A stretch of DNA of 64,000 nucleotides, from positions 2,486,001-2,550,000 of the forward strand of contig JAMXDE010000006.1 in the NCBI GenBank assembly GCA_026770025.1. The letters run 5' to 3'. Shown here in pieces: positions 43,487 to 55,011 of the stretch. Numbering within the stretch: the first letter of the stretch is position 1; each line of letters starts with the position of its first letter. The DNA comes from Craspedostauros australis (taxonomy: Eukaryota > Bacillariophyta > Bacillariophyceae > Mastogloiales > Achnanthaceae). The position numbers were made by a program, and so were the translations under genes. Below the pieces are notes generated by a model. It did no database searches. It was not told where the DNA came from and was given only the letters and a program-made list of their open reading frames with translations.

Positions 43487-46400
43487 ATGGAGCTTCCGCC
43501 GAACAACAAAGAAACAGCATTGGTGGGAACAGCAACAGCATCCATCTCGCACCTGATTCCACGCCAACAGAAGGCGACGCATCAGGGACATCTGACTGGT
43601 GCGCCTCAACGGGTCGAAAGCCGCCAGGAATTCCAATCGTCATCTGACGAAGACGAAGGCGACGCCAATCGTCGCAGCCGCAACGGCCATCAGAACCTCG
43701 TCACCCATCGCAGCGACCCCGCCATGGATCCGTCAGGCGGCTATGGAAAGCCGGACAACAACACGAGGCCCAGCACCAATGATTCCATTCCAGCAGGTGC
43801 CTTTCAGGATGTGGCTTCTTTTCATTCCCAGCATCCGCAGTACCATCAACAACAGCTTCTGCAACACCATCAGCAGCAACACCAATTTCAGCAGCACCCT
43901 GCACAGCATCCGGTGCCGCAACAATTCAACCAGTACCAACCGCACATGCCGCACATGCATCAATCCAATGCGGATGGTCGGCCAGTATCGGCGCCAACTC
44001 ATTCCGCATACCCTGCCCCAATGTCAGCGAATGCAAATTCCACCATATGGGGAGACGCGGCAAATCCAGTAACTGCTCCCATTGCGCCACCTGCAACGTC
44101 CTTCCATCAATCTTATCAGCAACCCCAGATTCAACACCAGCCCCAACACCTACACCAGCACCCGCCTTATCATCAGTACGGCTCGACTCAGCATCCCCCC
44201 AGCATGTCGGCAGCACCTTGGCAGCCTGCAAACCCTTACACATCCGCCAATCACCCAAACCCAACGGGACAGCTAGATCTCATCAACTCCATGAGCCACC
44301 TCAACCTGTCGCACGGCGGTTCGGTCGCACAGGGTCAGGCTCAGGGACCCGCCACCTTTCCTGTTTATCAACCGTACCCACTTCCACCACAGAGCTCTGC
44401 TGCGTCCATTGGCACTCCCAGCTTGCCTGGGCTCATCGGCGCCAGTTCCGGGTCCACCACCGGCCTTACGGTCGCAACATCCGCGAGCACGAATGCCAGC
44501 GTATCTGCCAGTGTAAGTGCCCACACGAGCGCGCATCAAACTCGGTGGGATCATGGTCAGACGATTCCATTTTCATCCTCGGCTTCGACGGCGCCGTCCA
44601 TGTACTCAATGGCAGCAGCGTCGTCATCATCTGCAGCGTTCGATGGCACCATGCAGGCAGATATCGGATCGTCGGCCTTCGGCGCACCAACTACTACTGC
44701 TGTGCTTCCTCCTATTTCTGCGACCGCCTCAGCGCCAACGCTAGCCATCCAGCAGCCTCCTCCTGGGTTTGTGCCGGCGGTTACAAATCTCCAACAGGTG
44801 GCGCGATCTTCGACCATGTCGATGACATCGGAGGCTGGAGCTGCCAAGCCAACGTCTGCCAACAACAGCAGCAGCAAGAGCAACAATCAATATGATCCCA
44901 ACCGCCAACGAAGAAGCACCAGCCAGTTCGATGATGAAACAGAAAACTCGACCCAAGCCTCCCATGACACGCGCTCTACGAGCAAGAGAAACAAGAAACG
45001 ACGCGGTGGTCGAAGCAAATCAAAGCGTTCGCAGCAACACCAGGCTAGTTGGGGCAAGCAATCGCATGGAAAGTATCGCAATGAGCCAGATTCCAACACC
45101 CAATCAAGACAACACCGCGGGGGCGTGGCACAGGGCCAAAACGCAGCCAGCATGGTGGATCAGGCAAGACTTCCTGTCTCGCACACCACGGCCAACCAGC
45201 ATGTTGACGATGGACGCACCATCGGCACGGATTCAGCCGGAAGCTCCAAGGCGCTCAACATGCTCATGAAACCATCGACGTCTGCCGGCGCCTCCCTCAA
45301 CAGCACTTCAACGCAAAGCAGCCGGTTGACAGCTAATCGGCTCGATATGGACCATTTTGCCATTCCTGACGCAGAACCATCCTCACCTAGCTCCTTCCGA
45401 ACATTCGAGAGCAGTGCAACGCAGGGTGCTCGCGATCCTCACAGAGGCGCGCACAACCGCCTTGCCCTGCCCACGATGGAAGAATACACCTCTTTTGATA
45501 GCGCCACGGTATCATCCTCCACAACCGCAGGGACGGGGATTGCCACGATCAGTGATCAGTATTCCATCGCAGGTGGTCGGCGAGACGGACCCTCCGGTGG
45601 TCGAAATGCAAGCTTCGCCGGCGACGAATCCTTTTCACGAAGCATCACTACATCGGGGAGCACAGCAAGCGGCAGCACCCATCGATCCAAGCAGAGGGAT
45701 TGGCTGCTGCGCATGAACCGCGAGAGAGATGAAACGCCGATCGGGCAGCTCGATGCGGCCAACGTTCCCATCCCCGCCATCATGAACGCATGGGCCAAGA
45801 CCAAGAGCGAGTTTGGGGCATCGATGGTGGAGACTTGGTTGAAACGGGCACAGCAAGAATCCGAAGCTGGCAACGCTAAAGTGGCCGTGAACACCAAGCT
45901 GTACACTATGGCTGTCGATGCGTGGGCGAAGAGCGGGAAGGGCGGCGACGCAGCTCAACGTGCCGAAACCATCTTGCAGCAAATGAACCAGAAGTACAGG
46001 GACACAGGCGATGAGCGCATCAAACCAACCACCGGCATATTCAATGCCGTCATCAATGTAAGTGTTGTGGATGCCTGCGAGTACTTCCAATTGTGGGATG
46101 CGTACGATAATGCACCTGGCCACCTCCTTTCAACAATCTCGTTTCATCCCTGGTGCAGGGCTCTATCCCTTCCATCTTTGCCACTGCTGCCGCTGCTGCG
46201 GTTTCGCCGTATCGACATTCACGCTTACGTCTGCTTTTGCATTAATTTTCACGTTCATACTGTATTCATATCCACTAACGCAGGCATGGGCAAGATCCAA
46301 GGAGAGGATTGCTCCGAGTCGAGCAGAAGAAATCCTGAAATGGATGCAAAGGCTAAATCAGTCGGCCGATCCATCAATCCAGCCCGATAAATTCACTTTC

Positions 46401-49400
46401 AACACTGGTAAGCGCAGCTTCCTTGATTGGGCGTGCGAGGCTATGAAACATGGCCTTGGAACTGCAGTTTGTCGCATTCGACAGCCGCAGTGCCATGTTT
46501 CGGTACCAATGCGATGATCATGTTCTCACCATGGCACAACCAATTTCGCGCTTTCATGCATTCTTCTCATCATCTGCAATTTTGTTTCTCCACACACTCC
46601 CTTGCCTTCACAGTAATGAATGCATATGCAAAATCTGGCGGATCGAGCGGAGCCAAGAAGGCACAGCAATTGTTGGCCAACATGCATCGAATGTACGAAG
46701 AAGGCAATAACTCTGCGAAGCCTGACACCATCACGGTACGTATCAAGGCACAAGTTGGAGTTGTCAGTTCGACCCACGGATTGGAGCCAGGCTTGCTCGT
46801 TCTGTACATGATATACAATAGCATTCCCTCTCTCCCTCACACAACTCCACATCCATTCCCCTCTCCACTTCCTTTCGGCATGTGCACCTACTGTTCTCTT
46901 GCATCATATTATTCCCGCCATTTCATTTTGCCAGTACAACATCGTTATTGATGCCTGGGCAAAATCAGGTGGGAAGGGTGCCGCCATCGAGGCAGAACGG
47001 CTCCTCTCCAAGATGCACCGGCTGCAAAGCCAAGATGATACAGAGGTTCGCCCCAACGTGGTTACGTACGGCGCTGTCATTGATGCCTACGCCAAGAGCG
47101 GCGAAAAGGGCGCCGCTGCTCGCGCCGACTCGCTCCTTGCTCAAATGATTCAGCTGCATCAATCTGATCCGATCGGCAACGCAAAACTGGAACCAAATAC
47201 GCACGTTTTCAATGCAGTCATCAATGTAGGTTCAGAGGACTTCGTGACTGCGAAGCAGACGGATTTGCAACTGAATGCGTGAATAACTCATCTGGCACCT
47301 CGGCTCATGTTCTTGGGACCGTCTTCACGTTACCATACTCACCAGCGCTTTGTCACACCCACTACGTATCTTTTTCTTGCGATCCATTCTTGCTGTGAAC
47401 ACCAACAACTCATTCCAACAGGCATGGGCCAAAAGCAAGGAGGTAAGTACCCTTTCGCACGATCAGCACCAACAACCCAACAAATCTCTCCGCACCTTCG
47501 GCAGGTATCCTGAAACTCACAACCATACTGAAGCTCTTGTGCACAATTCCCCCCGGTCTCCGTCCCTCCCTCCGTTGCCGTTCGATCCACCTCACAAAAA
47601 ACGCTGTTCCTTTCATTGTTTGGTTCGATAGCGCGATGCTGCGCACAAGGCGGAGGAAATGCTGGTTGCGATGGGCCGATTGCATGCGGAGGGCAGCAAG
47701 AAGATCAAGCCTGATTCTTTCACGTACACAGCGACGATCGATGCTTGGGCCAAAAGGTACGTCCGCCAAAGTGCAAACAGAACTTCCGCCATACTTGTAC
47801 TCTGCCATCGCGCTTGCTGCATGCTTGTTTCTGTGCGTTTCACTGCTCTTTGCACTTCAACTTCGAACTCAACGTTGATCTCCTTCATCCTAATCATCGT
47901 TTGGGGCATACTTTGAATTGCGCGTGGGTGCTGCAGTGGATATCGTGGGGCTGCCACGCGTGCGGACCAGTTACTGGAGAAAATGGAGGCAAAGTACATG
48001 GCTGGGGATATCGATTTGAAACCCAACGCATACACGTACAACGCAGGTAAGTCGCAATCGTGGGTGAAGCCGGCGGCTTCACTTGATCACAATCCCACTT
48101 GCTTTACACACACACACATTCCATCTGCAGTATTGCGCCCGACCATGGCATAGTCATCCACTGTGCTCTAACCAAACACATCCGCATTTCACTGCACTAC
48201 ACTGCACTACTCACAACTCAATTCTGCATTCATGCGTATGTACTTGCACAGTCATCCAAGCGCTTGCCAAAAGCGGCGAGGCAGATGCTGCAGCTCGCGC
48301 AGAACGCGTGCTTCAAAACATGGTCAATCGCCATCGCATCGGACATGAGGAAGATGTGAAGCCAACGACAATCAATTTCAACACTGTGCTTGATGCATGG
48401 GCGAAGAGCGGTCGTGGTCGGCAGTCAGCAGAACGCTCTGAACAGATTTTGGAGTGGATGGACAAGCTGCATCAGGGTGGCAACAAGGACGTCAAGCCTG
48501 ACACCATCACTTACAATAATGTTCTGGATGCATGGGCAAGGTCGGGCGATCCGAGCGCTCCGCATAGAGCAGAGCGAATCGTTGATCTCATGGACGACCT
48601 TTATCGATCCAACAACAACAAGGATGTTAAACCTGATACGTACACGTACAACACACTCATCAACGTTTGGGCCAAGTCTTCAGAACGCGGCTCAGCGGCA
48701 CGAGCAGAGGAAGTTTTCAATATCATGGAGACGCGGTACAAGGATGGGGATGCGGCCTTCAAGCCAAACACGAGAACGTACACGAGCGTGATCGATGCAT
48801 GGGCGAAGTCGGGCGAGAAGGGCGCAGCCCAGCGAGCAGAAGAAATCTTGAACGGGATGATTGTGAACTACGAAAAGACGAAGGATGCGGACATCAAACC
48901 CAACGTCCACACCTCGAATGCTGTATGCAATGTAAGGAACAACAGGGATGATTGCTCAGAACTGGCATTGGATTGGCGTGCCTGTTTTTTTGCTTGGTTT
49001 AATACTTTTGCCTTGATTTTCTGTGCATATTGGCGGCTATCAACTCCACCAAAGTCATACCATTCCAAACTGACTCTCTCCATTATGCTCTGATTTGCTC
49101 TGTTTGACTCCCCCTCGAACTACGAGCGACCGCACTATGGTTCACTCCCCAACATCGGCTTTGGTATCATCGAAGGCATGCGCATTCACGAAGTTTGACG
49201 AAGACCGCCACATCGCACTGCAGATCGCCTTTCGCGTATTTGATTGGCTATCCAATCAACAGGACATGGCACCGGATGCGTACACGTACACTATTCTATT
49301 GTCTGTGGTCGCCAACCTCCTCCCTCGCGAAGACCATGCTGCGCGTTACATGCATGCACGGGCGTTCTTCGAGAAATGCTGCGAAAGCGGCTACGTCAAT

Positions 49401-49646
49401 GATTACGTGCTTGGCAAGCTACGTCACACCGTGACAGAGGAGGAGTACTTGGAACTCATAGATTATAGAGCGGATGTCTCGATCTCGAAGCTGCCCCCTT
49501 TGTGGACGCGTAACGTCACTCGCGAGGCACGGTACAAGGCAAATCAAAACTCCCGTAGAAAGGGAGGTCGTGGTGGGCGAGGTGGTCGCGGCGGCAGTGG
49601 TGGACGGGGAGGTTGGAACAGCAGACGGAGGGGTGGCCGAAACTAG
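43487..49646 (+). CDS. Pentatricopeptide repeat (PPR) protein with Gln-rich head and RGG tail
   Basis: Nine exons: 43487-46057, 46284-46407, 46614-46735, 46935-47225, 47422-47442, 47632-47756, 47937-48046, 48252-48931 and 49176-49646. All introns are GT-AG and phase-consistent, giving 1504 residues. Residues 1-560 are Gln/His/Ser-rich and disordered. From about residue 760 to 1360 there are some 13 long PPR-like repeats, most with the core T-Y-N-x-V-I-D-A-W-A-K-S-G and A-x-R-A-E-x-I-L-x-x-M, about 40-47 residues each. The repeats bind RNA in organelles in known families, but the head lacks a clear transit peptide, so location is uncertain. A conserved post-repeat region (AFTKFDEDRHIALQIAFRVF) is followed by an R-G-G-R-G-G tail, often RNA-binding. 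Exon 5 is only 21 nt. The start could also be ATG 43724. Confidence 0.85.
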
Positions 49647-50165
49647 AGCAGATGTTTTTCGAGGCATGACCAGCCAAACAGCTCTCGTTCAAGATGCTGC
49701 TGCTGCTTGCTAGGAGGATATGCAACAATCAGCTCGATGCTATGATGGCATGTATGGCATGATCAAGGACTCGTCAATAGAGTGGTGGCAAGGAACCATG
49801 CCTTGTTGCGCACGCACAAGTCAACCCATTCAAAACCTGCGCACCTGATCTTTTTCACCCGCGAAGATCATCTCGCCGAAGCACACCTCGGAATGGTCAC
49901 ACGCACCAACCAGCCACAAAATGCAAGAAATGAAGTGGCATGTGCCATGTATCACAGGCGCACATACTCGTACCATGCCATGCTCATGTCGCAAATACAT
50001 ACATGCTTCTGCTCGCGAGTAATCAGATAGGGAGTAGTGAGTACGCTAAGGACATCAACTAGTCTCTGACAAGTGCGCTATGACACGGTATCGCTCTCGC
50101 TCGCGCTCTCGTAAGTCTCCATGGCTCTCTATCCATCCTGAGGGTCTGCGAAATCGCAATCGCAA
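49647..50165. other. Spacer between convergent genes
   Basis: 3' flanks of the PPR and CSN8-like genes, with a TACTCGTA octamer at 49975-49982. No gene recognised. Confidence 0.45.
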
Positions 50166-50843
50166 TCATAACATCATGGTGCTGGCTCTTTGCACTTGGA
50201 ACGAGGGAAGTGCCAAGGGAGTAGTCTCGAGCACCCCGATGACCTCGTTGATATCCGTGTTTCCGTCCGCACTTGTCAGCACGCGCCGTGCCGCCTCAGC
50301 CTCAAGTCGCTGCCGGTTCTGCGCTGCAAACTTTTGCGCATGGTCTGCGTCTGCAAAGTTCATCATCGAAATAAACGGCTCGGATGTCAATGCTGGCGCT
50401 CCATACTGGATCAGCACTCGCCGCCGGAATGCATCGCCAACTTCGACTGCGTACTGATTGAAAGGCGGCGGAGCTGCCTCGTGGATCTGAGGAAGTACGG
50501 CCCAGACCTCCTTGGCATTGTTGTTCATCATGGCATGACCTAACGCAGTCCAATCCGCCAAAGCTTTCATTTCCTCCTCCGTTCGACAGTTTCCCCGCCA
50601 GCGACGCCACACATGACGCGCATTGATGTAATCCCCGATGAATAACAACGCCGCAAGTTGGATGATCTGAAGTGTTGTTGGGTGGAAGGGACGGTCCGCG
50701 CACATGCAGGGGTGGCGGTATACAGCCACGATACGAATAGAGGCAAGAGAGTGGTGATGGTGACGTGACAGCAGCGTGAGTGATCTGGGAGATCGTGGTT
50801 GACGGCAAACACGAAGGATACTGTTCGGCAGCTTCATCATCAT
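50166..50843 (-). CDS. COP9 signalosome subunit 8-like PCI protein (5' end uncertain)
   Basis: The firm part is 50666 down to the stop at 50166. It holds IIQLAALLFIGDYINARHVW then RRW, matching the L-x-L-Y-L-x-x-D-x-N-N-A-x-x-L-W-K-R pattern of CSN8, then WTALGHAMMNNNAKEVWAVL and VEVGDAFRRRVLIQYGAPAL. These are helices of the CSN8/PSMD8/eIF3k type of PCI domain. CSN8 is part of the complex that removes Nedd8 from cullins. The sequence ACTTCAG before 50666 is a good acceptor, so residues upstream of it (to ATG 50843, M-M-M-K-L-P-N-S-I-L-R) may be intron and the true first exon may lie further up. No convincing donor was found. Confidence 0.55.
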   Translation of the reverse strand: MMMKLPNSILRVCRQPRSPRSLTLLSRHHHHSLASIRIVAVYRHPCMCADRPFHPTTLQIIQLAALLFIGDYINARHVWRRWRGNCRTEEEMKALADWTALGHAMMNNNAKEVWAVLPQIHEAAPPPFNQYAVEVGDAFRRRVLIQYGAPALTSEPFISMMNFADADHAQKFAAQNRQRLEAEAARRVLTSADGNTDINEVIGVLETTPLALPSFQVQRASTMML

Positions 50844-50980
50844 CAGCAGCAACGGCAGCACAGCCACACGAAGACGCGCAGAGAAGCAACAGCTCTTGAC
50901 GGTCCACGGAAGGATGGAAGAAGATCACCAGTGCCTTCGACACAACACCACGGCACTCATCGTATCGCACTCACAGGAAT

Positions 50981-51395
50981 ATGAGCAGTCTGGGTCACGG
51001 GAACAGCAGCGAGCTCCATGCGCTCGCATTCATCAATCACGCCCTCCACGTCATGGGAGAGCGTTTGCGGTGGCCATGCTCTGCTCATCGTTGCTGCTCT
51101 CTGTTGCGTTCTTTCTTGGATTCTTGTGGATCTTTCCTCTTTATGTCAGCTCTTCGAGCAAGCGGGTATACTTTGAGACGGTCTGTGGTATCGCGGCCTT
51201 GCAGCGTTTTGGGGTTTCGTTGTGTTGGTGATGGGCGCAGCGTTCTTCCATTTCTCCCTCCACGCAACGTCTCAATCTTCCACGATTTCTGGGCGAGAAA
51301 TCGCGAAGCAAAATGGCGCCACGATTGACTCATTCGATCACAAAGGGCTGAACAATGTCAAGAGAGATAAGGTTGGACTGAAGTATGCAGTATGA
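50981..51395 (+). CDS. Small membrane protein gene, apparently frameshifted
   Basis: Exon 1, 50981-51069, encodes MSSLGHGNSSELHALAFINH and ends HVMGERLR. An 80-bp pyrimidine-rich GT-AG intron (51070-51149) follows. Exon 2 starts at 51150 in phase (SSSKRVYFE) but then hits a stop at TGG-TGA. One frame over, from about 51177 to TGA 51393-51395, the DNA encodes DGLWYRGLAAFWGFVVLVMG then AAFFHFSLHATSQSS and a polar tail ending GLKYAV. This is clearly protein-like, with a transmembrane segment. A single inserted base near 51175 would join the two. No family recognised. Either a real frameshift (pseudogene) or a sequence error. Confidence 0.35.
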
Positions 51396-51577
51396 CATGG
51401 GCACATGCAATGTGAGCGCCTCAAGTACACGAGCATGGCACCAGAGTAGAGTAGATTAGAGTCGAACGGGATTGATTGCAGCACTATGTGCGATGTCAAC
51501 ATGGTACAGAGTACTACGAGCCACGCAATTAGTGGAACAGTGTATATGGTGCGTGAAGGCGTCCAGTTGGTGCTTCT
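51396..51577. other. Spacer between convergent genes
   Basis: 3' flanks of the small membrane-protein gene and the transporter pseudogene; nothing recognised. Confidence 0.4.
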
Positions 51578-53558
51578 TCATGGAGATTGGTTCGGTGCCT
51601 GAACCTCACCGACCTTGCGGGTTTTGATCATGACGGCCACAATGTACAGGATCTTGTAGAATGCGCCGATGGCCAGCATGATGGCGATGTCCTGTACCAC
51701 GTTGTCTTTGTTCTCCACAACGGGGAACACCCTGTGTAGCTTCTCCAGCGCCTCTTCGCTGGTCAGGCTATCGTCGAAGTCCGTGTCTTGTAAGATGGTG
51801 TATATCGTGCTGCGGATGTAGTATCCATACGGCATGATGTAATGGAAGAACTTCAATGGCCAGTACTGATCCGATTCAGGGACGAGGAAGCCACTGAAGA
51901 GGAAGCTTCCGGACCAAAATATCATGAATTGCATCATGCCGATGATCGGATCGTCAACCAGCACGGACAGTGCCTCCGCAGCACTCTCGAAGACGAACAT
52001 GATGGCTGCGCACAGAATAAGGTGTGTGCCGAATGCTTCCCACGGCAAGCCGTGGATGGCGTATGCTGGAATTAGGAGGGAGAAGATCGCAAAGAGGATA
52101 AAGATGGGAACGACGAGGATGGACTTGACCATGACGTAGGTGGCTGCGGAGACCATTCCATTCTGCGATTCTTGTTGGATGGACTTGAACTCATTGTTTA
52201 ATGCGTACACCGCGACGATTCCCACTGTTCGCGTTCAGATCATATGGAATGCAGCAGAGTAGAGTAGGCACAGAGTAAATTAGAGTAGAATGGAATAGAG
52301 TAGGCAATGTGAGCATCATCATCGTTGCCGCCCTATTCGTACATAGTCGTTGGCGTGCGCATATTGGCAGTTGCAATAGAAAGCGAAAGATGCACAAAAG
52401 ATATGTTGTGTCTCGGTTTCCATCTCAGTTCATTTCATTTTGTTTCTTCGCTTCGGGCCATCCACCACGTACTGTTGGTCGAGATGCTCACGAACCAGAG
52501 CTGGACCCACATCTTGTTGTACAGCTGATCGAACTCGTTGTCTTGGGCATTCCAGAACACGAAGCTAATCACTGTGCTCATCATGAGGAAGATGAGGCAA
52601 CGCCCGAGATACAAGATGGGATTACGGCCGATCAATAGCAGATGGCGTTTGAACGTGATGCTGATTTCTGTCATGAAGCTGGTGCCTTGGGTCTTCCCCA
52701 CGCCTGCCGCTTCGTCGTCGTCGGCATCATTGTCAATTAGCTCTGTGTCATGAGTCGAACCTCTGTGGAACAACGCATTCTTCGACTTGTGCTGGTCCCA
52801 AAGGTTGAGCATGTGCTCCGCTTCTTCGTCACCAGAGAAGTCAGAATTGACCAGATCAAGGAAGTGATCGGCTGGGTTGGTGGCCTCTGGGAGTGGAAAT
52901 CCGATGCGATCGAAGCATGGCGTCGCTTCATTGACATCACCCGAGAAGGCTTGGCGTCCACGACTCATGATCATGACCTGATCGAATCCGTTGAAAGCCT
53001 TGGTGGATGGCTGATGGATGGTGCACACGATGATGAGGTTCTTTTCCTTGGCAACGCGCGAGCTTCTTGTAGGATGTTGGCTCGTCAAGGAAGAGCACGG
53101 TTGGCTGTTTGACGAGTGCCACAGCGATGCTGAGACGTCTCTGCTGCCCACAGCTGGGACTCGCACAACGGGTGTCAGCACAAATGGCGAGGCCTATCTT
53201 TTGGATGATTCGATCAACTGTTCCGGGGATGGTATCTGCAAAGAAATCCGCCTGCCGTAAATTCAGAGTCCTTGTTTCACATCAATTGTGCATTATTTTG
53301 TGTTGTGTTGTTATCGTTTGTTGTTATTGATGGCGAATTGTGGGGCCCAGATTCCCATCTTGTCGCACAATTTCTCATCTCCCTTTTTGTATTCAAACTT
53401 CGCGTTCAACGTTACTGCTTGTACACTTCTCTTCAAGTGGTGTGCGACTGACATGCTGCTGATGTTCATGTCGTGTGTTACTGCCATGCTGCTGATGTTC
53501 ACGGTTCCATAGTACGTGTCTGTGATTCCCAACACCCTTCCGAGCAGGTGGAGAAGGG
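51578..53558 (-). pseudogene. ABCG-type transporter, 3' part (disrupted)
   Basis: Minus strand. From 53558 the frame resumes after Walker A (ALLHLLGRVLGITDTYYGTV), then passes a 33-bp tandem duplication. A later piece (53258 down) has ADFFADTIPGTVDRIIQKIG and DTRC, then a damaged signature motif (P-S-C-G-Q in place of L-S-G-G-Q) and VKQPTVLFLDEPTS. After DEPTS the expected G-L-D-S segment is missing and the frame shifts, resuming as RVAKEKNLIIVCTIHQPSTK (H-loop intact). The membrane half is well preserved: GRCLIFLMMSTVISFVFW, then an intact GT-AG intron (52225-52472, phase 1) and YVMVKSILVVPIFILFAIFS, IIGMMQFMIFWSGSFLFSGF to the stop at 51578. This is an ABCG half-transporter whose ATP-binding domain is broken at several points. 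Confidence 0.75.
53437..53502. repeat. 33-bp tandem duplication inside the transporter remnant
   Basis: Two adjacent copies (53437-53469 and 53470-53502) differing at about five positions. On the minus strand they encode two N-I-S-S-M-x-V-x-H repeats right after the resumed Walker-A exon. Confidence 0.8.
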
Positions 53559-53698
53559 CAATGGGTCAATCGTCAATCTCTCTCCCACATGTATTCAGCG
53601 ATTAGCGCAACGCTATTTCTGAAACAAGTGACGCCTGTCGACCAATCAGAAAATAGTCTATTTCCCGTTTCTCCGCTGCTGAACGGGAATCTTGATGC

Positions 53699-53714
53699 GA
53701 CATGACGTCATGTC
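53699..53714. promoter_or_regulatory. 16-bp perfect palindrome with TGACGTCA core
   Basis: GACATGACGTCATGTC equals its own reverse complement and contains the full bZIP CRE site. It lies inside a larger imperfect inverted repeat with arms TGCGACA (53695-53701) and TGTCGCA, within the outer insertion. Confidence 0.35.
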
Positions 53715-54139
53715 ATTCTTGTGTCGCACTTCGTATCACATGAATAGTTTTCCCTCCGTTCAGTTTTCGGATGGCGTGGGACCAATTTTCTTACCCATCC
53801 TGAATTCTGAGAAGGAGCTTCCATCCAATTAGGACAGACTCCGGTCTTGGCCAATAAATGTGAATGGATCCAGGCCTTCTCAACATGGAAGACGATCAAT
53901 CGTATGATCGTTCTACTAGCAACATCGTGAGGAGTTGCCCTCCACAACATGGCGTATCGCGGTGCTTTTTTTCTGACTTTTGCAAATCTTAACTCACGCA
54001 GTAACATGCGCAGTTGTCGTGTTGTCTCTGTGTTAGATTCCATCTGAATATGCATGAGGCCTGCAAGCCCTCCCTCATGCTCACAGTTCCAAGAGCTCAA
54101 TCTTTGGAGCTCGACAGCATTCTTCCTACTCAAACAAAG

Positions 54140-54145
54140 AACCAC
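54140..54145. repeat. Target-site duplication, left (AACCAC)
   Basis: Identical to the six bases that follow the right LTR (61549-61554). Confidence 0.8.
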
Positions 54146-54973
54146 TGTTGGAAATCCGGGGTGGTGTGATAGTAGAAAGCTAATCGTTTGTTAGAATCTA
54201 CTTCTCTGAACTGTGAGCTCTTCATTGCTCTCAATTGCAAAGTCCAATCTCCTCCTGAGATTGCCATGGGTCCCTCTGTTGGTCTAGCAGGCATTCATCT
54301 TGCATTCATCGCAAATTCATCATGGACATGCATGCACCACCGAGTACCCAATGTTCGTGCACATTAGCACGTTGTCCTCCGCTGATAGTTTCGATGCCTT
54401 AGACATCACCGAGTCGTAGGCATGACACTGATCGGCTCATTCGGTTGGATCACGGTCTCCCATGCGTTGCGGGAACGCCTTGGTTGGGAGCTCGTCCACC
54501 TCCTTGATCATCAGACATCTCCGATCATCTCCGATCGATTCTGGTCGACTCCGATCGTTTCTGATTGTTTCTTCGCCGATCACTTCACCGGCTTCCTGGA
54601 AGTTCCTCATACCAGGTTCGTTCACAAGCCATCTCACACTTCGTGATGTTGGCCTTCCTCCAGTCCTCGTTTCTCATTGGTTGCGACATGGGGGCCGTAG
54701 TCGCTCGTGTCGTGATGTTGGTCACGGTTCCAACATCCCCGCCCCCTGCGACATACACGTGTGATTCGCATTCCTGCATTGGAGTCATGAACGTCAGGCA
54801 TGGTTCGCATTCGGCACGTGACGTTCTTCACCGCGAGTTACGTGCAGCTCACATTTTTCTGTGTCACAATGATCAAACGTGGGAGTTGCGGTAATGTAGA
54901 ATATCCCGACGTTCGGCTCCTTACTCTTGGGAGGTGCGGCAATATGGTGTTTCAGAACACCCAATTCCTGACA
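54146..54973 (-). repeat. 3' LTR of the copia element
   Basis: 828 bp; pairs with 60721-61548 at a constant offset of 6575. It contains two degenerate copies of a roughly 48-bp unit (starting GGGAGTTGCGG at 54881 and GGGAGGTGCGG at 54929) in the part that is U3 in element orientation. Confidence 0.93.
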
Positions 54974-54983
54974 CCCTTCCATT
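54974..54983 (-). other. Polypurine tract
   Basis: On the element strand AATGGAAGGG abuts the 3' LTR start TGTCAGG. Position and composition are those of the plus-strand primer of LTR retrotransposons. Confidence 0.6.
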
Positions 54984-55011
54984 GCCGCTCCAACCATATC
55001 ATCCACCATGT

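Noticed and set aside
54422-54894. Small frames inside the LTRs (also at 60997-61469)
   Set aside because: They appear in both LTRs simply because the LTRs are identical; no protein features.
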